Source: Caldora sp965222765
GTDB taxonomy: Bacteria; Cyanobacteriota; Cyanobacteriia; Cyanobacteriales; Coleofasciculaceae
Length of the DNA: 64,000 bases
Direction of reading: 5' to 3'
NCBI GenBank assembly: GCA_965222765.1
Contig: CBDCVG010000094.1
Span: forward strand, 186,001-250,000
Below are positions 1 through 6,976 of the stretch, piece after piece; the stretch's first letter is position 1, and every line of letters begins with the position of its first letter. The notes beneath the pieces are model-generated. The model saw nothing but the letters and a program-made list of their open reading frames with translations. It had not been told where the DNA came from and made no database searches. Both the position numbers and the translations under genes were made by a program.

Positions 1-548
1 ATATAGTAGTCACTTAAATCAATAGAAATTACTGAATTATCTAAAAACAAAAATTTCCAGATTTCACCTGTTGTCACAGCTCCATAAATAGTTGCAATAT
101 GATTACTTTCCTGTTGATTAAACATCTGAGCTGCTACCATTGCAGCAATACATTGCCCCAGCCCTCCCTTGATATTTTCATTTTTGGCTTCTACAACCAT
201 TACGACAGGAGTATTTACCATCAATTGCTCCTTTGAGCGACTTAGAATGTAGTCACAATATCCACTCAGCCCTCGATTGGGAGCAATGTTGAATTCAGTT
301 CCTGAAAAAAGACTAATTGGGAATTTAGCCTGTCGCCTAATCTCTAACAGTACCGGTGCGATAATTAGTTCAGAACGAGCTTTTTCCGTGTTGATGGAAA
401 TCGCCAGTTGCACAGTTTCATTGAGAGTGCTGGACAATAGTGAACTTCCTTCTATTGGTTCAATCTCAGCGAATAGATCAGGTTGCTCATCAATGGTCAA
501 TTCAAATTCTTGCTTGACCCGTCTCAGGTCGAAATCGCTGTAACCCAT
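1..548 (-). CDS. Conserved cyanobacterial protein, PD-(D/E)XK-like fold suspected (3' end outside window)
   Basis: The minus-strand frame opens with ATG at 546-548 (MGYSDFDLRRVKQEFE) and runs without a stop off the left edge, giving 182 visible codons. The visible part includes a stretch VVMVVEAKNENIKGGLGQ, in which an E-x-K pair after a hydrophobic strand and a following Gly-Gly-x-Gly-Gln resemble the core of restriction-endonuclease-like folds. Soluble, no signal peptide. I recognise the general type (short nuclease-fold hypothetical proteins common in filamentous cyanobacteria) but not a named family. Function is unknown; the fold assignment is inference from the motif and hydrophobic pattern only. 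Confidence 0.75.
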   Translation of the reverse strand, partial: MGYSDFDLRRVKQEFELTIDEQPDLFAEIEPIEGSSLLSSTLNETVQLAISINTEKARSELIIAPVLLEIRRQAKFPISLFSGTEFNIAPNRGLSGYCDYILSRSKEQLMVNTPVVMVVEAKNENIKGGLGQCIAAMVAAQMFNQQESNHIATIYGAVTTGEIWKFLFLDNSVISIDLSDYY

Positions 549-922
549 CTGAATATCTGAATATCAACGCAGTTTTCTCTATTTTAATGTCAATCTTAGC
601 TAAGTAGGGTTTGCTGAATAAGTCGTAATTCTCAATTGGCATAGGTATTAGGTATTAGGTATTAGGTGTTAGGTGTTAGGTAGTAGGTGGAATGGGAATT
701 TCTCACGACGGTGTAAGATTTGTGTCTATATAGCTCAGATCTTGCACAAGGCTTGGTTGAAAATTATTGAAAGCACGGTATGGTATAGCTTACATGTCAT
801 GCAATAAGCCCTAAGTAAGTGAGCATAAATCTTCCCCAATAAGCCTGATCACACTACAACCATTTGCTTTCAGCAGAAGTTAAAATAACAAAGAGAGATA
901 GTGAACGAGGGTAAGTATCTAA
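549..922. repeat. Intergenic region with heptamer tandem repeat and dispersed-repeat core
   Basis: No gene is visible. Positions 642-690 are a tandem array of the 7-mer TTAGGTA/TTAGGTG. Just upstream, 605-628 is a 24-bp block that recurs exactly, inverted, at 38326-38349, where it also abuts the same heptamer family. A partial inverted match to the start of this block (TAGGG then TTTGCTGAATA) lies at 803-813, so 605-813 may be a small non-autonomous mobile element. The region lies between divergent genes and must carry both promoters, but I cannot place them. Confidence 0.6.
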
Positions 923-1471
923 GTGAATGACTTATTAGCAGGAATCAATGTTTTTCTCATTGGTATGATGGGTTCTGGTAAGACTACTGTAGGAAGTCTA
1001 CTAGCAAGTCACCTGGGTTACCGTTTCTGTGACTCAGATGTCATGATTGAGCAAGTTGCCAGTAAAACTATTAATGAGATTTTTGCTGAAAGTGGAGAAG
1101 ATGCTTTTCGAGAGCTTGAAAGTCAAGTATTGTCTGAATTATCGGCTTATACTAAACTGAGCATTGCTACTGGTGGCGGTGTTGTACTACGACCAATTAA
1201 CTGGAGTTACCTACACCAAGGCTTAATTGTTTGGCTAGATGCACCAGTAGAAGTATTAATAGAGCGTCTTAAAGAAGATACTACTCGCCCTCTTCTCAAG
1301 CAAGCTAATCCTGCGCAGACTTTGGAAAAGATCTTAGAGCAGCGGCGAAGTCTTTATGCAGAAGCGGACTTGCACATTAGGATAAATGGGAGTGATACGC
1401 CAGAGCAAATAGCCTCAAAAATAGTAAGCCAAATTCCCACAGTTCTTAAATCCAACTCTACTGAGTTGTAG
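923..1471 (+). CDS. aroK: Shikimate kinase
   Basis: Phosphorylates shikimate to shikimate 3-phosphate with ATP, step five of the chorismate pathway, in the cytosol. Visible motifs: P-loop GMMGSGKTT at residues 14-22, the shikimate-binding D-S-D at 37-39, a GGGVV segment near 83-87, and the lid Arg in TTRPLL near 121. The length, 182 residues, is normal for the family. The start is GTG at 923 with a GAGGG-type ribosome site about 12 bases upstream; no in-frame ATG fits better. It stands alone on the plus strand, followed 48 bases later by the cyclase gene. Confidence 0.95.
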   Translation: MNDLLAGINVFLIGMMGSGKTTVGSLLASHLGYRFCDSDVMIEQVASKTINEIFAESGEDAFRELESQVLSELSAYTKLSIATGGGVVLRPINWSYLHQGLIVWLDAPVEVLIERLKEDTTRPLLKQANPAQTLEKILEQRRSLYAEADLHIRINGSDTPEQIASKIVSQIPTVLKSNSTEL

Positions 1472-1519
1472 AACAAGATCAGCAAGGGGATAGAATTTGA
1501 GCAAGAGTGAGGATGTGGT

Positions 1520-3130
1520 GTGCCATATTTAATTTATGCCCCTGGTACTTCTGAAGAAAAAACTCATCAATTGCAGTTTGGTGCCAATACTATTGGACGT
1601 GAGATGGACAACAGTATTGTGGTGATGGATGGCAGTCTTTCCCGTCAACATGCTGAAATTACTCTTGCCGAGGATGGCGTTACGCTCACAGATTTGCAGA
1701 GCCTCAATGGTACTTTTGTTAACGAGATCAAAGTTAACCAAAGTCAACTCAAAGATGGGGACTTAATTCATTTTGGCAAGCTCAGTTTCCAATTTGTTGA
1801 GGTGATAGCTGGTTCTAGGCAAAAACTTATTAACGATAGTGCCGACTCTAGGATCTCAATTATCAAGCAAGTCTCACCGGAACAAACCAGAATCACTATA
1901 CCCAACTCACTAGATCCTAAGCAAACAGATATCTCACTCATCAAGCTCCCACAACAGGATGCTCAACAGCGAGCAATTGCTAAATTAGAAATCTTGTTAG
2001 AGGTAAGCAAGGTATTAGCTTCTCCTGAGGAAACTGAGAGGCTACTGGAGAAAATTCTCGACCTACTGTTGGAGATTATGCATGTAGATCGAGCCGTTAT
2101 TCTCTTGGTTAATCCATCAACTGGGGAACTGGAACAAAAAGCATTTAAGTTGCGCTCAGGCATCCCACTAATAGAACAATTATACAGCAAAAAGATTACC
2201 AATTTTGTACGCAACAAAGGGACAGCTATTTTATCTGATGATGCTTGTATTGACCAGCGGCTGAGTAATTCAGAATCTGTTATCTTGCAAGGTATCCATG
2301 GGGCGATGTGCGCTCCCCTTAAACCACGAGAGTCAGTAATTGGGGTGTTATATGTCGATAATTTGTCCTTATCCCATGTTTATTCGGGCGAAGATTTAGA
2401 ATTTTTGACTTGTCTGACTAACCAAGCCGCGATCGCTATTGACAATTCTCAGCTTTACCAACAGATACAAGCTGAAGCATTAATGCGTAATAAACTAGAG
2501 CGTTTTTTTCCTAAAGCGGTTAGTAGAAAACTGAGAGAGGAAGGCAACTTAGCAATTGTGGATAGGGAAGTAACAGCTCTATTTTGTGATATTAGCCAGT
2601 TTACGGAAATGTCCTCCCAAATGGAACCACGCCAGGTAATTGAGATGCTCAATGAATACTTCCAAGTGATGGTGGAGGAGATTGTCTTTGCCTACGAAGG
2701 CACTTTAGAGAAGTACATTGGAGATGCTTTGTTTGCGATTTGGGGTGCTCCTTATCAACAAGCAAATGATCCAGAGCGAGCCATTCAGGCAGCAATTGCC
2801 ATGCAGTGGGCAGTGCGTCGCCTCAATCAAAAATGGCTAAAGCAGGGTAGAAGAACAATTAGCATCCATATTGGACTCAATACTGGCAAAGTAGCAGCAG
2901 GAAACATTGGCTCAGAAAAACTCATTCAGTATGCAGCTATTGGGGATACTACTAATGTGACTAGTCGGATTTGTGGGGTTGCTAAGGGTGGTGAGATTCT
3001 GATGTCCCAAGGTACTTTTGCAAAGCTGAGCGATCGCACTCTGCCTTTGGAAAAGATGTTACCGGTTAAAGTTAAGGGGAAGGAGGAACCTTTACAGCTA
3101 TATCGCTTGCTTTGGGAGCAAGTACCATAA
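1520..3130 (+). CDS. FHA-GAF-class III adenylate cyclase
   Basis: Predicted to make cAMP under control of two sensory modules. Domains in order: an FHA phosphothreonine-binding domain (about 1-95, with GREMDNS and SRQHAEI), a linker, a GAF domain (about 150-310), and a class III cyclase domain (about 340-520). The two metal-binding aspartates are D357 (CDISQFTEM) and D402 (YIGDALFAIWG), and the Lys three residues before the second GD (K399) is the usual adenine-specifying residue. Start is GTG at 1520. No membrane segment. FHA input suggests that a Ser/Thr kinase feeds the enzyme; the kinase-NACHT gene 4 kb away is one possible partner, but that is only proximity. Confidence 0.92.
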   Translation: MPYLIYAPGTSEEKTHQLQFGANTIGREMDNSIVVMDGSLSRQHAEITLAEDGVTLTDLQSLNGTFVNEIKVNQSQLKDGDLIHFGKLSFQFVEVIAGSRQKLINDSADSRISIIKQVSPEQTRITIPNSLDPKQTDISLIKLPQQDAQQRAIAKLEILLEVSKVLASPEETERLLEKILDLLLEIMHVDRAVILLVNPSTGELEQKAFKLRSGIPLIEQLYSKKITNFVRNKGTAILSDDACIDQRLSNSESVILQGIHGAMCAPLKPRESVIGVLYVDNLSLSHVYSGEDLEFLTCLTNQAAIAIDNSQLYQQIQAEALMRNKLERFFPKAVSRKLREEGNLAIVDREVTALFCDISQFTEMSSQMEPRQVIEMLNEYFQVMVEEIVFAYEGTLEKYIGDALFAIWGAPYQQANDPERAIQAAIAMQWAVRRLNQKWLKQGRRTISIHIGLNTGKVAAGNIGSEKLIQYAAIGDTTNVTSRICGVAKGGEILMSQGTFAKLSDRTLPLEKMLPVKVKGKEEPLQLYRLLWEQVP

Positions 3131-3235
3131 TTTCAGTTCTTTAAACAGTCTTTAAAGAGGCTTTAAACCAAATTAAACAATTATTAATTATCAATTATTA
3201 ATTATTCATTGGTAAAGTATGTTTACACATTAATC

Positions 3236-4399
3236 ATGAGTAACATTGCGGGGCAACCTATAGAAAGAAGCCAACCGGAAAACAAAGGCAACCAACTTCT
3301 GCAATGGATTGGTGTTCTACTATTAGTATATCTTCTGATTGCCGCAGTTGGCATGATTGGTACGGGCTTTAAATTGGCAACGGGAGAAAGAGCTCAAGAA
3401 CTATTTGCCTTTGCGACTAATCCTTTTTTAGGACTAATAGTCGGTACCGTCGCGACAGCACTCATCCAATCATCAAGTACTGTAACCTCAATTATTGTTG
3501 GTTTGGTTGCTGGAGGCTTACCTGTAACCACTGCTGTACCAATGATAATGGGTGCAAATATCGGTACTAGTATTACCAATACCTTAGTTAGTTTGGGTCA
3601 TATTGGGGATAAGAGTGAGTTTCAGCGAGCTTTTGCTGCTGCTACAATTCATGACTTTTTTAACTTATTGAGTGTGGTTATTTTTCTGCCCTTTGAGATT
3701 TTATTTCATCCCCTTGAGAAAATTGCACTTTTTCTGGCTCAGAATTTAGTGGGTGGTGGTTCGATGAGTGTCAAAGATTTGAATTTCGTCAAAGCTGCTA
3801 CTAAACCACTTGTAAGTTTGTTTAAAGAAATCACTCACTTTTTACCTGCGCCATTTGACGGTATTGCTTTGATCATTGTAGGAATTAGTCTAATTTTCTT
3901 GACTATTGGCTTTATTGGTAAACTGGTCAAAGTCCTGATGGTAGGTCGCGCTAAAGATATTCTCCATACAGCAATTGGCAAAAGTCCAATTACTGGTATT
4001 GCAGCTGGTACTTTAATGACAGTTCTTGTCCAATCTTCCTCAACTACCACTAGCTTAATGGTACCGCTGGCAGGTTCAGGTGTATTTGGGTTAGCACAAA
4101 TATATCCCTTTACTCTCGGTGCCAACATCGGTACTTGTATTACCGCTTTACTAGCAGCAACCGCCGTTTCTGGAGCAGAAGCAGTCCCTGCCTTAGAAAT
4201 TGCTATGGTTCACCTGCTCTACAACACTCTTGGGGTAATTCTCATCTATGACATTCCCTTTCTCTGTCGCTTGCCAATTTTGAGTGCAGAAACTCTAGCC
4301 ACCGTTGCTAGTGAAAGAAAGTCAATCGCATTTGCTTATATGATTGGTGTTTTTTTTGTAATTCCTGGCATACTCCTTGGTGCTACAGCAATTTTCTGA
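3236..4399 (+). CDS. Na+/phosphate cotransporter, NptA/PNaS family
   Basis: A multi-pass membrane protein with the two inverted QSSS repeats diagnostic of type II Na/Pi cotransporters (ALIQSSSTVTS and VLVQSSSTTTS), each followed by a conserved MGANIGTS or GANIGTC loop. Role: sodium-coupled phosphate uptake or efflux at the inner membrane. An in-frame TTG at 3209 extends the frame, but ATG at 3236 (MSNIAGQPIE) is preferred because the extra nine residues are not conserved-looking. The C-terminal PhoU-like domain found in some relatives is absent. No phosphate-regulator box was recognised upstream. Confidence 0.9.
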   Translation: MSNIAGQPIERSQPENKGNQLLQWIGVLLLVYLLIAAVGMIGTGFKLATGERAQELFAFATNPFLGLIVGTVATALIQSSSTVTSIIVGLVAGGLPVTTAVPMIMGANIGTSITNTLVSLGHIGDKSEFQRAFAAATIHDFFNLLSVVIFLPFEILFHPLEKIALFLAQNLVGGGSMSVKDLNFVKAATKPLVSLFKEITHFLPAPFDGIALIIVGISLIFLTIGFIGKLVKVLMVGRAKDILHTAIGKSPITGIAAGTLMTVLVQSSSTTTSLMVPLAGSGVFGLAQIYPFTLGANIGTCITALLAATAVSGAEAVPALEIAMVHLLYNTLGVILIYDIPFLCRLPILSAETLATVASERKSIAFAYMIGVFFVIPGILLGATAIF

Positions 4400-4475
4400 T
4401 AATGGAAACGAACTTAGCTTGGTCAAATTAGATTGATAGAGATATATGTGTAATCTATGAATGAATTCTTAATTC

Positions 4476-5123
4476 TTAATTCGCCGTTAGGCGCTTATTA
4501 CTTATCTTCGCCCACTCTCTGACAGCTTTGCGGATTGCTAGTTTTCCCTGGGGACGGTATTGTTCAATAAGCGCAGGAAGTTCTTGTACTGGCAGCGTAG
4601 GAAACACCAAGCTAGTTTCTACTTGTATATATTCCTGATTTTGTAGCTGGTAAATAGTCACATCACCTGAGTCATAACACCAAATTTCTGGTACACCTAA
4701 ACGAGCATAAATGGGAAAGCGACTGAGAGATTTGCTGGTTAAATCAATTTCCAGCGCCAAGTCTGGTGGGGGGTCTTGATTTAAGTCAAATTCTAACTTA
4801 CCGCGAATTTTTGGCTCATTTTGGAAGTAAAAACAGTTATCCGGTTCAACCCCTGCCTTCTTGATTTCCCGTTTCCAAGTCGTTGAACCTAAGCTTTCAT
4901 AGTTTTGGTCTAAAGTCTCGGCAATATCTTGAATAGCAATGCCAAGAGTTTCTTTGTAATATTCGTGTTCCGGTAAAGGGGTCATAATTTCTAACATTCC
5001 ATCATCATAGGCAACTCTGGCAGCACGACTTTTGCCCAAATCCGCTAATAAATTTTCAAATTGTTGCCAACTAATATTGTGCAAGATAACTCGATCAGCA
5101 CGAGGTTGGGTAAGCAGCATCAT
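4476..5123 (-). CDS. Uma2 family endonuclease (DUF820)
   Basis: A 215-residue soluble protein of the Uma2/DUF820 family, hugely expanded in cyanobacteria, with a PD-(D/E)XK fold. The catalytic signature is visible as PPDLALEIDLTSKS (Asp, then E-x-D, then Lys-Ser), preceded by the usual LEIMTPLPEHEY segment. Biological role of the family is unsettled; many copies sit near mobile DNA, and a nuclease activity is inferred from the fold. Two consecutive ATG codons open the frame at 5121-5123. It lies 22 bases downstream of rtcB on the same strand, so the two may be co-transcribed. Confidence 0.9.
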   Translation of the reverse strand: MMLLTQPRADRVILHNISWQQFENLLADLGKSRAARVAYDDGMLEIMTPLPEHEYYKETLGIAIQDIAETLDQNYESLGSTTWKREIKKAGVEPDNCFYFQNEPKIRGKLEFDLNQDPPPDLALEIDLTSKSLSRFPIYARLGVPEIWCYDSGDVTIYQLQNQEYIQVETSLVFPTLPVQELPALIEQYRPQGKLAIRKAVREWAKISNKRLTAN

Positions 5124-5145
5124 TCCTCCAGAACTATTACATAAA

Positions 5146-6612
5146 CTACGCCTTAAAAGTCAAGACTGGCTTGAGACAAGCTACTACACTCACCATCTCT
5201 GCCTCCACCTGAGCCTCAATCACTGGTTCAATTGGTTTGTAAGCTGCAGGTGCTTCCTCGATTCTACGTTCCTCGCGCATTGTGATGCAGTCAATACCCT
5301 TTAAACCCAAAGCTTCTTCAGTTTGGGAAGCACCTCTGCGGCTGAGTTCAAAACGGGATTTTACCCTTCCGGCACCATGAGAGGCAGAATAAAGGAATGC
5401 TGGATTTCCTTTACCCACCAGCAAGTAAGAAGTTGCTCCCATGGAACCAGGGATAATGACTGGTTGCTGAGCATGAGCAGGACATGCTCCCTTACGAGTT
5501 ACCCACCGATGCTTGGGAGACAATTCCTTGGTTATTTTCTCCTCTGCCAAGGTAAGGTTGTGAGGCAAATCGTAAACTAAGGGAGCCTCCAAATCCCCAT
5601 AGACTTCCCGCAAGCGCAGACGCAGGAGTTCTGCCAATAGCAACCGATTGACAAAGCCGTAGTTGGCAGCAGTTGCTTCTGCTTCCAAATAGTCCTTAAC
5701 CAATTTGGGATGAGCTTGAACCGAGAGGGGGAAAAGCCGAGATTCTGGGTATGGTTGTCCTTTTTGCCAAGCAGCTTGAGCGCGATTACGCCACATGCCG
5801 CCAATGTATTTGCCGACATTACGGGAGCCTGAGTGAATCATAAAGGCAAGTTGTCCTTCTCGGATACCCCAAGCATAAGCAGTAGCCTTGTCTTTTACTT
5901 GCTCAACTACCTGAATTTCTACGAAGTGGTTGCCGCCACCGATAGTCGCTAAGCCACCATCCCTCACCAATCCCTTGTCTGGAACCAATTCTTCTGGTGC
6001 CCACTTAGTAGCACCATTCATCGAACCTTCCAAATAAACCCGGTCAATTTCCGTTGCCAATTGGTTGAAGTCCGACTTAACAAAACTGCCTGTAGGTGAA
6101 TCTAACATAGCATCTAACCAGCCAGGAATTCCGTATTGGAAGAGAGCGCAGCTAGTTTTGGCAGTCATGGTTACATCGCGAGTACCAAAGAAGTAGTCCC
6201 CCTTCATCAGCTCTACGAAGTAATGGCGTTTTTCCAGAAACTTCTCCAAGGATAAATCAACAACATGCGATCGCATCCCACAGTTAATATCTGAACCAAC
6301 AGCAGCGGGAATAATCATCCCTTCCGTCTGCACCACAGAGCCAATGGCAACTCCAGCGTCACCGGGATGAAAATCAGGAGTAGCACAAGCACGGCAAACC
6401 TTACCACCGACAGGATGACGAACATTAGCAAGATTCGCTAGCTGTTTAAGCGCTTTGGCTTCCACCGGTAAGCCATCTGGAATCAGTACTTCAGCTGCTG
6501 GTGCATCCGGGGAATGATGGAGGCGAACAGAATAAGTCTGATGATTGTAAGTTACATCTAAACCCTTCCGAGCCAAAGCTCGGAGGAGTCGATTGAGATT
6601 TTTCGGCTGCAT
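5146..6612 (-). CDS. rtcB: RtcB family RNA ligase
   Basis: Joins 2',3'-cyclic-phosphate or 3'-phosphate RNA ends to 5'-OH ends using GTP and Mn2+, acting in RNA repair. Full length at 488 residues. Visible conserved elements include the metal-binding Cys in GSDINCGMRS, the Asn-His pair in GGGNHFVEIQ, the HSGSRNVG loop, the GSMGATSYLL segment and SASHGAGR, whose His is the residue guanylylated in characterised enzymes. No archease gene is nearby. The start is the ATG at 6610-6612; a symmetric sequence in the leader 12 bases upstream is listed separately. Confidence 0.93.
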   Translation of the reverse strand: MQPKNLNRLLRALARKGLDVTYNHQTYSVRLHHSPDAPAAEVLIPDGLPVEAKALKQLANLANVRHPVGGKVCRACATPDFHPGDAGVAIGSVVQTEGMIIPAAVGSDINCGMRSHVVDLSLEKFLEKRHYFVELMKGDYFFGTRDVTMTAKTSCALFQYGIPGWLDAMLDSPTGSFVKSDFNQLATEIDRVYLEGSMNGATKWAPEELVPDKGLVRDGGLATIGGGNHFVEIQVVEQVKDKATAYAWGIREGQLAFMIHSGSRNVGKYIGGMWRNRAQAAWQKGQPYPESRLFPLSVQAHPKLVKDYLEAEATAANYGFVNRLLLAELLRLRLREVYGDLEAPLVYDLPHNLTLAEEKITKELSPKHRWVTRKGACPAHAQQPVIIPGSMGATSYLLVGKGNPAFLYSASHGAGRVKSRFELSRRGASQTEEALGLKGIDCITMREERRIEEAPAAYKPIEPVIEAQVEAEMVSVVACLKPVLTFKA

Positions 6613-6623
6613 AAGTATCCTTT

Positions 6624-6642
6624 GCGGGACAAAGTGACCCGC
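6624..6642 (-). promoter_or_regulatory. Dyad symmetry in the rtcB leader
   Basis: GCGGG and CCCGC enclose CA and TG at matching distances, giving a 19-bp dyad that ends 12 bases before the rtcB ATG. It could be a small hairpin limiting ribosome access or an operator. No T-run follows it on either strand, so it is not a normal terminator. Function inferred from symmetry and position only. Confidence 0.35.
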
Positions 6643-6801
6643 GTCATGTGTAGAGATTAAGAAGACTTTGGTTCAGCAGCCGCAGTCGATGTTTCTACTA
6701 TATTAACCTACTTATTTATTGACCCAAGAGCGATCGCATTTATTCATCTGTTCAGAAAATTTTCACATCTGTATCGTTGGTAGGAGCAGGTTTATCAATA
6801 C

Positions 6802-6916
6802 TAGGACTTACACACCATCAAAGAATTATGTCATCCTGAGCGGTAGCGAAGGATCTCCAGACGGCCGGTGATGCTTCACTATCACCTCAGCATAATAATT
6901 GAGTGCGTAAGTCCTA
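6802..6916. mobile_element. MITE-like element with 14-bp terminal inverted repeats
   Basis: The ends TAGGACTTACACAC and GTGCGTAAGTCCTA are inverted repeats with one mismatch over 14 bp, each beginning with TA, as expected for a TA target duplicated by IS630/Tc1-type transposases. The 115-bp body has no coding frame and contains the motif CTGAGCGGTAGCGAAGGATC. It sits in the 364-bp gap between the divergent rtcB and kinase genes. Mobility by a transposase elsewhere in the genome is inference. Confidence 0.55.
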
Positions 6917-6976
6917 AATAGGTCTAGAGAAACTCATGGTTTACTATGATTATCAGGCGCATGGTGAAACACCACA

